Translations under genes and position numbers: made by a program | Assembly: GCA_037176705.1 (NCBI GenBank) | Contig: JBAWUJ010000111.1 | Location: 1-64,000 of the forward strand | Source of the DNA: Molossus alvarezi | Lineage: Eukaryota; Chordata; Mammalia; Chiroptera; Molossidae | Reading direction: 5' to 3' | DNA: 64,000 nucleotides | Shown here: positions 48,501 to 59,900 of the stretch, in pieces | Layout: the number at the start of each line of letters is the position of its first letter | Position numbering within the stretch: the stretch's first letter is position 1 | The notes under the pieces: generated by a model | The model's database searches: none | Seen by the model: only the letters and a program-made list of their open reading frames with translations | What the model was told of the DNA's origin: nothing

Positions 48501-51292
48501 TTTTCATCACAGGCGGCCTTTGAGAGGGAGTGGGAGGGGGGCAGGGGGTATGGTCAAGTGGGAGGGCAGGAGGGAGCGGGAAGAGGGAACTCTGCAACAC
48601 CTCATGAGTTTATTCTCTTTGGCTTTCCCCACACACTCACTGCTTCAAGAAGCAATGTGGAGTCACACCAAGATTCCCCACGGGAGAACAGGAAGGAGGG
48701 GTTGACGGCAGGCAAGTTTCCTTAGTAGGCCTCCTCCTCGCCCAGCCGCACCACTTGCCCTTGGCAGAGATTCCAGCGCCAGGCAAGGGGAGGAGTGGGG
48801 GCGAAAGCTTCACAGTGCCCAAAGGGTAGGGCCCCCGGCCCATGGGAAGCTGGAGGCAGGCGGGCCGAGCAGTAGAGGGGTGTCCCGTGGAACACATCTG
48901 CCGCTTTTCCATCGGACTGGAGCTTGGTGGGTTGTCGGGGCGGCGGCCCAAACACACGGGTGGAGGGGGGCGCTCGCCTAGGGCGGGACTTTTGGGGGGG
49001 TTGCCCCGCCGGTTCGGGGCCCGCCGCCACAGGAGTGGTTCGCGGTGTCCTGCCAGGAATCCCTCCGTCACCCTCTTCAGTCCACCAAACCCCCTTTTTG
49101 TCTGGGAAAAGTGGACATGTGTAAAGAGGAGAAGCAAACGGACGACACAGCTCGGAGAGGCCGATTCACGTGGATTTTGTTTCCACGCGACACAGGTGTC
49201 AAGAAGGAAGTGTAAGGGATGAGGCCCCCACCTGCATTTCTCAGACCCGTGAAAGTAGTTTTCATGGCAGGTACTGCCGCGTGTCATTTGCCCCTACCCT
49301 GCTCCTACACACCGCCTTCCTTTTCCCCGGGGCGCAGGTGTGCTGCTAATTGCCACCATTCAGGGCGGCCGCGGCCCCGCCCCCTTCGCCCCGCCCCCGT
49401 CCTGACGGCCCATCCCCCTGTGCGCCGACCCGGCCAGCTGTCAACCTCCTCTGTGCGGAGCTTATCACAGCCGCCACCGGGCAGGTGCTGCGCGATTGCC
49501 ACACGTCACAGTGAGGCCAGCCGGATCGCATCGCATCACATCGCATCGCATCGCATCCTGACTAACGGGGCCACGGAGACGCGTGGCCCAGCGCTCGGGA
49601 GCCCGGGCTCGTGGTCGATTCACGGCAGCGGGAGGGTGCTTGGGACACTTGTCTTCTCTCCTCTGTTCTCTGCTTCTCTCTCTCTCTCGCTCGCTCTCTC
49701 TCTCTGTGTCTCTCTCTCCCGCCCCGCCCCCGTCTCCCTCTCCTCCTCTCTCTCACCCCCCTAGTCTCATAGAGCTCTCCTGTCTTGCAGGACAGGGAAT
49801 TTCGCGGAGTCGTGGAAGGGACTGCTCCCCTAGGCCCCTCCTGTGCCGAGGAAGGTCAGGCGGGCAAGCGGATCCCCGGGCGGATTTGGGGATTTCCTCG
49901 GAGCGAGGAGGCAGCTTCTCTGTGCGATCTGGGTTCCGGCGGAGGACACCTGCTGCGGGCAGCGAAGCCGGACCCCGGTGGCCTGGGGTTTGGGCCGGCG
50001 CCGCCGGTACGTCAACCATCCACAGGAGTGGAAACGGTCCTGGTGCACACTGCAACTGTTTTCAGAGAGGTAGGGACTGTCGTGTCTTAGGTCAAATAAG
50101 TACTTTTGAAACATAAGTCCATCAAATCAACGTGTTCATAGTTATTGCCTGATCCGCCCGCGCCCGCCCAGCCCCCAGCACACCAGGCCAACCCCAGCCG
50201 GCCTCGCCCCCCCCACCCTGACACACACACACACGCACCCCCACGGACACGCACACCGCCCCGCCCCCCCACACACACACTGACACAGCAGCGCCCAGTC
50301 ACGGCCCGTTAGAGATCCGGTCCACTGGTGGACCCGGTCGCTGTCCGTTGCAGCGGCCAAGTCCGGTGCCGGGCAACCTGTCTCTCCGGTCGCCCAGGCA
50401 ACCGGCGCGGTCTCGCGTCCCCCGCAAGTCGTCCTCGCTCGTTCGGTGCCTCGATCGCGTGACCGCGGTTCTGCGGGCAGACCCGGAAGCGGGCCGGAGA
50501 GAGGCACACACGCACAGACACTCCCTCCCTCCCTCGCACACAGACACACACGGGCCTCCACACCTCCCTCGCTCCCTCCCCCCCTCCCCCCCTTGGCCTC
50601 TGGCCAAATACAAATACAGAATCAGTCAATAAAACATTTCAATATCGCCGTGCTCTCGTCCTGTTCACGGGCTTTGCGTCAGTCTGCGGCGGCGGCGGCC
50701 CGGGCAGAGACCCTGAGAGGGCCGAGGAGATCTCCCCCTCCCTTTTGACCTGGAGAATGTTCAGTGGGCTGGCGAGGGAAGAGCGGCTGCCAGCCGCCGA
50801 GCCGGCCCGCGCGGTTTGTTTCTCACGGAAGGCTTCCGGGCCCGTGAGGAGGGAGACGATCTGGTGGGAGACCTAAGAGTGTAGTGAGACATCAGGAGGG
50901 ATACCTCGACTGGGAACATCCTCCCTGAGGAGCAAGGGTTTCCCTTCCCACCCCGGGCCCCCACCCAGCTCAGGATCCCAGTACCAGGAAGAGACGTCCC
51001 CATCCCTTGTGGCTGTGCAAACCACCGGGGATCGAGGTCCAGGCTGAGGCTGCCGGGGTCCCAGGCAGTTCCTTTGAAAGGGCCTGCCCACGCACGGAGC
51101 TCCGGGGACCCTCTTTCTGCGGGCTGCAGAGTGGGGGTGGGTGGCAGGGAGGGACAGCGGCAGCTTGAAAGGCACCAGAGACATCCCTGGGAAGAACTGA
51201 GTCAGTCCTTTGGCATTGGGGTGAGAGCTGGAGGGGCAGCTTTGTCCCAGGCACACGTGCTGGTGGAGGCTGCTGTTCCATGGGTGAGCCCT
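45572..51292 (+). repeat. Macrosatellite unit 9 (L allele, 5721 bp, mosaic)
   Basis: Like units 7-8 in its first half, but with one extra CTG in the minisatellite (plus 3 bp) and a private G-to-C at 47654. It has a private G at 49931 (gatctggg, where others have gatctcgg). Near the end it keeps ggcccggg but changes to the cccctcccttttgacc form found in units 1-3 and 10-11, then keeps ggggtg. The marker order therefore implies a short conversion tract near 50725-50750. Confidence 0.95.
47595..47724 (+). repeat. CTGGTG/CTG minisatellite, unit 9, long allele (7 hexamers, extra CTG)
   Basis: 130 bp: as unit 7 plus one CTG in the distal run, and a private G-to-C at 47654. Confidence 0.95.
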
Positions 51293-54200
51293 TCCCTGGC
51301 GGGGCAGGCAGCCCGGTGGGCGGGCGCGCACCGTCCCTGGGACTCTGGTGACCTAGCACCCACTGTCTGGGCCACCCTGGTGATTGCCTGAGGCCCCGCC
51401 CCACGGCCCATTCAGGCCCACCCAAGCGGTGTCCATTGATTTTTCCCTAGGATTGGCCTGTCTTGGCTCCCGCTTCACGAGGTCCTAAATTCTCTGAAAC
51501 CAACAACACCTGGCCTCAGCGAGCCCCATACCTCCTCTGGCTCACTGGCCCCAGGCCTGGCAGTAGTAGCAGCCAGCGTTGGGCCCCAGCTTGACATTGC
51601 CTAGGCACCTCCAAGACCAGCACAGAAGGCAGCCATGTGTAGATCGCTTTGTAGCTTATGTCTGGTGGCCCCGGGGAGAACACACAGGGGCAGTGGCTGA
51701 CCTCGCCCCGGAGCCAGCCTAGAAGAGTTGGCCTTTCCTTTGCTCCTTTTCCCTTCAGAATATTACAATGGCATCCTCAGTACCTGGAGGTGGGTCTTTG
51801 TGCTTCTTTCTCAATAGGCTGTACGTATGTGTTCTTTTTCTTGCTTCTCTCTTTCCTCCCTCCCTCCCTCCCTCTCTGGCTAGAGCCCTTTGGGGCTCAG
51901 GGCAAGACTGAGGAAGTTGTACAGAGAGCTCCCACATGCCCACGGCCCTGTAGTCCCTGCTCTTTCTTCCCCAAGTCACACACGGGCAGGCACGCAGGCA
52001 CCCAATGCGTGAATTTTCTGAGGCCCAGAGGCCTGCTGCAGAACTTAGGATGAAAACCCTACCCTGCTCTTTTCCAGAAAGACAGGCATGGGCCTAAGCA
52101 AGGTGGCCTGGCCTGGGCTGGGCCTGGGGAGTGGGGGTGGGGTTAGGGGGTGGGAAGGGAAGGCCAGGGCCACTTATTCCAAGGGAACAGCAATGGCTTG
52201 ATTCAAATGCAGAGAGCCTGGGACTTTGCCTGAGGCTTCTACAACTCCCCCACACTTAGGCCACTGATTCCAAGCTGCAGGAAGGGAGCAGGGTCAGTCT
52301 GGAGCTGAAAGAGTTCGCCTCCATGTGCCAAAGCCGAAAACTGCCCTCCACCCTCTGAGAAAGGGCAGGGTGTGGGTGGGGGTGAGGTGGCGGTTGGGTG
52401 GTGGTGGTGGTGGTGGTGAGCGGTGGCGGTTTAGGGGTGCAAGTGCAGGGCATCCAAGGAGAAGTTAAAGAGTCCATCTCGGCGTCATAGATTCCCCAGG
52501 CCAAACGCCGGTGTGGAGTGATGAGGGTCCAGGGAGGCCTGGTAGGGGATGAATGGACTCAGTAACCCTGTGTCTCGGTAACAACAAGCACACTCGTACT
52601 GAAACACTGTGCTCCAGCTGACGATTTTGGTAACTCACCTTTAGGTACCCTTCACATGGATGGATGGAGAGATGGTTGGGTGGGTGGGTGGATGGATGGA
52701 TGGTGAGCACTGAACTGGACAGACAGGACACACCGATCCTCCCTCCGACCACCGATTTCCAAGGGTAGGTCCGGGCCTAGGACATGGGCAACCCCCCATC
52801 AAGTGAATTTAGTTAACACCTTTGTAATTTGGACCATCAGTGAGTTTAGTGTAGGTCTCTGGGTCTGTGAGGCCACTACACAGGCCTCCCCTGAGCTCGC
52901 CTGTGTTCCTATGTGTATGTGGCCCCTGCTACGCGCACACGCGCGCACACACACGGTACTCTCCTCCGGAGAGCCCTGACTCCTAAGTCGTGATCCAGGG
53001 GTTGTTTGAAACATCACCCCAAAGGAGTGGACCCCAGGAGGGGGATGTGAACATATGTCCTAGATGCCAGTGAACTGTGTGTTCTTAAAAGGGTTCAGAT
53101 CTGAGGTCGTAGGTGATGTTTATATTTACTACCCTGCAATGAGAACCTAGAAACAAGTCAGGACATCAAAAATCCCTCTCTTTGAAAGTCAGGGAGTTCC
53201 TGCATGTGTCAGAGAGGGTCCCCTATTTGTCTCCTGGCCTTCCACAGAATTCACCCCAGGACCTGAGGTGTAATCTTTGAGTCTGATGAGTTTTTTGAGT
53301 CATTCTTTGTTGTTGCTGGTGCTGGTGCTGGTGCTGGTGCTGGTGCTGCTGCTGCTGCTGGTGCTGGTTCTTCAGTTAATCCTCACCCGAGGGTATTTCT
53401 TTGATTTGCAGTTGGACACTGAAATGGCAGGATAATTCTGGGAGAAGAGGAACGGAGAAACCGAGGCAGGAAAGTTAAACAGAGCCAAAGAGCTTTGCGG
53501 GACGTGTTTAGCAGGGCCTTGTCTTGAGAACCAGGCCAACAGACTCTATTTGTCACAGAAGTGTGCAGCAGAGGAGGGGGCACGGAAGGGGAGAGGGGGA
53601 GAATTCAGACACCACTCATCCTGAAGTTGTTGGGACAGCAGGGAGGGAGGGAGGGAGAGAGGAAGGAGGAAAGAAGAGTGTAAAGGAATGGACCAAGCAA
53701 CCAAGCAACCAAGCGACAAAAGAGGCAGGTCCTTCCCAGGAATAGACCAAAGAAAAGGGGAGACTTTTGGAGTCCAACTGCACCAGGAATATCTAGGCGA
53801 GGAACTCAAACACAAAAACTTCCAGACAGAAGGGGATGTGAGGCAGAAAAGGCTCTTTAGATGAGCTGACAGCCTGCCTGTGCTTCCTAGGCCAGACGCG
53901 TAGGTGGGCTCGCTCCGTTTCCGTAATAAATGTGCATGAGTTCAGGTTGTGCTCCATTCACTTGCACTCACGTTGCAATAAATTCACGGAGCGAGCGGAA
54001 AGCAGATGTTATGTGCAGTGTCTCCTCCACCTCCTTCCCCATGAGAACACAAAGATCCAGGCTGGGGACAGCCCTCTGCCGGTGATTCAGGGGATCGTCC
54101 AGTCACACCTCTCTGGTGTCTGTGAGCGGCGGTGCAGGTCCCATTTTCATCACAGGCGGCCTTTGAGAGGGAGTGGGAGGGGGGCAGGGGGTATGGTCAA

Positions 54201-56935
54201 GTGGGAGGGCAGGAGGGAGCGGGAAGAGGGAACTCTGCAACACCTCATGAGTTTATTCTCTTTGGCTTTCCCCACACACTCACTGCTTCAAGAAGCAATG
54301 TGGAGTCACACCAAGATTCCCCACGGGAGAACAGGAAGGAGGGGTTGACGGCAGGCAAGTTTCCTTAGTAGGCCTCCTCCTCGCCCAGCCGCACCACTTG
54401 CCCTTGGCAGAGATTCCAGCGCCAGGCAAGGGGAGGAGTGGGGGCGAAAGCTTCACAGTGCCCAAAGGGTAGGGCCCCCGGCCCATGGGAAGCTGGAGGC
54501 AGGCGGGCCGAGCAGTAGAGGGGTGTCCCGTGGAACACATCTGCCGCTTTTCCATCGGACTGGAGCTTGGTGGGTTGTCGGGGCGGCGGCCCAAACACAC
54601 GGGTGGAGGGGGGCGCTCGCCTAGGGCGGGACTTTTGGGGGGGTTGCCCCGCCGGTTCGGGGCCCGCCGCCACAGGAGTGGTTCGCGGTGTCCTGCCAGG
54701 AATCCCTCCGTCACCCTCTTCAGTCCACCAAACCCCCTTTTTGTCTGGGAAAAGTGGACATGTGTAAAGAGGAGAAGCAAACGGACGACACAGCTCGGAG
54801 AGGCCGATTCACGTGGATTTTGTTTCCACGCGACACAGGTGTCAAGAAGTAAGTGTAAGGGATGAGGCCCCCACCTGCATTTCTCAGACCCGTGAAAGTA
54901 GTTTTCATGGCAGGTACTGCCGCGTGTCATTTGCCCCTACCCTGCTCCTACACACCGCCTTCCTTTTCCCCGGGGCGCAGGTGTGCTGCTAATTGCCACC
55001 ATTCAGGGCGGCCGCGGCCCCGCCCCCTTCGCCCCGCCCCCGTCCTGACGGCCCATCCCCCTGTGCGCCGACCCGGCCAGCTGTCAACCTCCTCTGTGCG
55101 GAGCTTATCACAGCCGCCACCGGGCAGGTGCTGCGCGATTGCCACACGTCACAGTGAGGCCAGCCGGATCGCATCGCATCACATCGCATCGCATCGCATC
55201 CTGACTAACGGGGCCACGGAGACGCGTGGCCCAGCGCTCGGGAGCCCGGGCTCGTGGTCGATTCACGGCAGCGGGAGGGTGCTTGGGACACTTGTCTTCT
55301 CTCCTCTGTTCTCTGCTTCTCTCTCTCTCTCGCTCGCTCTCTCTCTCTGTGTCTCTCTCTCCCGCCCCGCCCCCGTCTCCCTCTCCTCCTCTCTCTCACC
55401 CCCCTAGTCTCATAGAGCTCTCCTGTCTTGCAGGACAGGGAATTTCGCGGAGTCGTGGAAGGGACTGCTCCCCTAGGCCCCTCCTGTGCCGAGGAAGGTC
55501 AGGCGGGCAAGCGGATCCCCGGGCGGATTTGGGGATTTCCTCGGAGCGAGGAGGCAGCTTCTCTGTGCGATCTCGGTTCCGGCGGAGGACACCTGCTGCG
55601 GGCAGCGAAGCCGGACCCCGGTGGCCTGGGGTTTGGGCCGGCGCCGCCGGTACGTCAACCATCCACAGGAGTGGAAACGGTCCTGGTGCACACTGCAACT
55701 GTTTTCAGAGAGGTAGGGACTGTCGTGTCTTAGGTCAAATAAGTACTTTTGAAACATAAGTCCATCAAATCAACGTGTTCATAGTTATTGCCTGATCCGC
55801 CCGCGCCCGCCCAGCCCCCAGCACACCAGGCCAACCCCAGCCGGCCTCGCCCCCCCCACCCTGACACACACACACACGCACCCCCACGGACACGCACACC
55901 GCCCCGCCCCCCCACACACACACTGACACAGCAGCGCCCAGTCACGGCCCGTTAGAGATCCGGTCCACTGGTGGACCCGGTCGCTGTCCGTTGCAGCGGC
56001 CAAGTCCGGTGCCGGGCAACCTGTCTCTCCGGTCGCCCAGGCAACCGGCGCGGTCTCGCGTCCCCCGCAAGTCGTCCTCGCTCGTTCGGTGCCTCGATCG
56101 CGTGACCGCGGTTCTGCGGGCAGACCCGGAAGCGGGCCGGAGAGAGGCACACACGCACAGACACTCCCTCCCTCCCTCGCACACAGACACACACGGGCCT
56201 CCACACCTCCCTCGCTCCCTCCCCCCATCCCCCCCTTGGCCTCTGGCCAAATACAAATACAGAATCAGTCAATAAAACATTTCAATATCGCCGTGCTCTC
56301 GTCCTGTTCACGGGCTTTGCGTCAGTCTGCGGCGGCGGCGGCCGGGGCAGAGACCCTGAGAGGGCCGAGGAGATCTCCCCCTCCCTTTTGACCTGGAGAA
56401 TGTTCAGTGGGCTGGCGAGGGAAGAGCGGCTGCCAGCCGCCGAGCCGGCCCGCGCGGTTTGTTTCTCACGGAAGGCTTCCGGGCCCGTGAGGAGGGAGAC
56501 GATCTGGTGGGAGACCTAAGAGTGTAGTGAGACATCAGGAGGGATACCTCGACTGGGAACATCCTCCCTGAGGAGCAAGGGTTTCCCTTCCCACCCCGGG
56601 CCCCCACCCAGCTCAGGATCCCAGTACCAGGAAGAGACGTCCCCATCCCTTGTGGCTGTGCAAACCACCGGGGATCGAGGTCCAGGCTGAGGCTGCCGGG
56701 GTCCCAGGCAGTTCCTTTGAAAGGGCCTGACCACGCACGGAGCTCCGGGGACCCTCTTTCTGCGGGCTGCAGAGTGGGGGTGGGTGGCAGGGAGGGACAG
56801 CGGCAGCTTGAAAGGCACCAGAGACATCCCTGGGAAGAACTGAGTCAGTCCTTTGGCATTGGGATGAGAGCTGGAGGGGCAGCTTTGTCCCAGGCACACG
56901 TGCTGGTGGAGGCTGCTGTTCCATGGGTGAGCCCT
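51293..56935 (+). repeat. Macrosatellite unit 10 (S allele, 5643 bp)
   Basis: Second S block starts here, with the linked T and agaagtaag markers. The distal markers are back to ggccgggg and gggatg as in units 1-3. It has A at 56730 (cctgaccacg), shared only with unit 11, and a private C-to-A at 56227 that interrupts a C run. Confidence 0.95.
53316..53367 (+). repeat. CTGGTG/CTG minisatellite, unit 10, short allele
   Basis: 52 bp, same as units 4-6. Confidence 0.95.
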
Positions 56936-59900
56936 TCCCTGGCGGGGCAGGCAGCCCGGTGGGCGGGCGCGCACCGTCCCTGGGACTCTGGTGACCTAGC
57001 ACCCACTGTCTGGGCCACCCTGGTGATTGCCTGAGGCCCCGCCCCACGGCACATTCAGGCCCACCCAAGCGGTGTCCATTGATTTTTCCCTAGGATTGGC
57101 CTGTCTTGGCTCCCGCTTCACGAGGTCCTAAATTCTCTGAAACCAACAACACCTGGCCTCAGCGAGCCCCATACCTCCTCTGGCTCACTGGCCCCAGGCC
57201 TGGCAGTAGTAGCAGCCAGCGTTGGGCCCCAGCTTGACATTGCCTAGGCACCTCCAAGACCAGCACAGAAGGCAGCCATGTGTAGATCGCTTTGTAGCTT
57301 ATGTCTGGTGGCCCCGGGGAGAACACACAGGGGCAGTGGCTGACCTCGCCCCGGAGCCAGCCTAGAAGAGTTGGCCTTTCCTTTGCTCCTTTTCCCTTCA
57401 GAATATTACAATGGCATCCTCAGTACCTGGAGGTGGGTCTTTGTGCTTCTTTCTCAATAGGCTGTACGTATGTGTTCTTTTTCTTGCTTCTCTCTTTCCT
57501 CCCTCCCTCCCTCCCTCTCTGGCTAGAGCCCTTTGGGGCTCAGGGCAAGACTGAGGAAGTTGTACAGAGAGCTCCCACATGCCCACGGCCCTGTAGTCCC
57601 TGCTCTTTCTTCCCCAAGTCACACACGGGCAGGCACGCAGGCACCCAATGCGTGAATTTTCTGAGGCCCAGAGGCCTGCTGCAGAACTTAGGATGAAAAC
57701 CCTACCCTGCTCTTTTCCAGAAAGACAGGCATGGGCCTAAGCAAGGTGGCCTGGCCTGGGCTGTGCCTGGGGAGTGGGGTTGGGGTTAGGGGGTGGGAAG
57801 GGAAGGCCAGGGCCACTTATTCCAAGGGAACAGCAATGGCTTGATTCAAATGCAGAGAGCCTGGGACTTTGCCTGAGGCTTCTACAACTCCCCCACACTT
57901 AGGCCACTGATTCCAAGCTGCAGGAAGGGAGCAGGGTCAGTCTGGAGCTGAAAGAGTTCGCCTCCATGTGCCAAAGCCGAAAACTGCCCTCCACCCTCTG
58001 AGAAAGGGCAGGGTGTGGGTGGGGGTGAGGTGGCGGTTGGGTGGTGGTGGTGGTGGTGGTGAGCGGTGGCGGTTTAGGGGTGCAAGTGCAGGGCATCCAA
58101 GGAGAAGTTAAAGAGTCCATCTCGGCGTCATAGATTCCCCAGGCCAAACGCCGGTGTGGAGTGATGAGGGTCCAGGGAGGCCTGGTAGGGGATGAATGGA
58201 CTCAGTAACCCTGTGTCTCGGTAACAACAAGCACACTCGTACTGAAACACTGTGCTCCAGCTGACGATTTTGGTAACTCACCTTTAGGTACCCTTCACAT
58301 GGATGGATGGAGAGATGGTTGGGTGGGTGGGTGGATGGATGGATGGTGAGCACTGAACTGGACAGACAGGACACACCGATCCTCCCTCCGACCACCGATT
58401 TCCAAGGGTAGGTCCGGGCCTAGGACATGGGCAACCCCCCATCAAGTGAATTTAGTTAACACCTTTGTAATTTGGACCATCAGTGAGTTTAGTGTAGGTC
58501 TCTGGGTCTGTGAGGCCATTACACAGGCCTCCCCTGAGCTCGCCTGTGTTCCTATGTGTATGTGGCCCCTGTTACGCGCACACGCGCGCACACACACGGT
58601 ACTCTCCTCCGGAGAGCCCTGACTCCTAAGTCGTGATCCAGGGGTTGTTTGAAACATCACCCCAAAGGAGTGGACCCCAGGAGGGGGATGTGAACATATG
58701 TCCTAGATGCCAGTGAACTGTGTGTTCTTAAAAGGGTTCAGATCTGAGGTCGTAGGTGATGTTTATATTTACTACCCTGCAATGAGAACCTAGAAACAAG
58801 TCAGGACATCAAAAATCCCTCTCTTTGAAAGTCAGGGAGTTCCTGCATGTGTCAGAGAGGGTCCCCTATTTGTCTCCTGGCCTTCCACAGAATTCACCCC
58901 AGGACCTGAGGTGTAATCTTTGAGTCTGATGAGTTTTTTGAGTCATTCTTTGTTGTTGCTGGTGCTGGTGCTGGTGCTGGTGCTGCTGCTGCTGCTGCTG
59001 CTGGTGCTGGTTCTTCAGTTAATCCTCACCCGAGGGTATTTCTTTGATTTGCAGTTGGACACTGAAATGGCAGGATAATTCTGGGAGAAGAGGAACGGAG
59101 AAACCGAGGCAGGAAAGTTAAACAGAGCCAAAGAGCTTTGCGGGACGTGTTTAGCAGGGCCTTGTCTTGAGAACCAGGCCAACAGACTCTATTTGTCACA
59201 GAAGTGTGCAGCAGAGGAGGGGGCACGGAAGGGGAGAGGGGGAGAATTCAGACACCACTCATCCTGAAGTTGTTGGGACAGCAGGGAGGGAGGGAGGGAG
59301 AGAGGAAGGAGGAAAGAAGAGTGTAAAGGAATGGACCAAGCAACCAAGCAACCAAGCGACAAAAGAGGCAGGTCCTTCCCAGGAATAGACCAAAGAAAAG
59401 GGGAGACTTTTGGAGTCCAACTGCACCAGGAATATCTAGGCGAGGAACTCAAACACAAAAACTTCCAGACAGAAGGGGATGTGAGGCAGAAAAGGCTCTT
59501 TAGATGAGCTGACAGCCTGCCTGTGCTTCCTAGGCCAGACGCGTAGGTGGGCTCGCTCCGTTTCCGTAATAAATGTGCATGAGTTCAGGTTGTGCTCCAT
59601 TCACTTGCACTCACGTTGCAATAAATTCACGGAGAGAGCGGAAGCAGATGTTATGTGCAGTGTCTCCTCCACCTCCTTCCCCATGAGAACACAAAGATCC
59701 AGGCTGGGGACAGCCCTCTGCCGGTGATTCAGGGGATCGTCCAGTCACACCTCTCTGGTGTCTGTGAGCGGCGGTGCAGGTCCCATTTTCATCACAGGCG
59801 GCCTTTGAGAGGGAGTGGGAGGGGGGCAGGGGGTATGGTCAAGTGGGAGGGCAGGAGGGAGCGGGAAGAGGGAACTCTGCAACACCTCATGAGTTTATTC

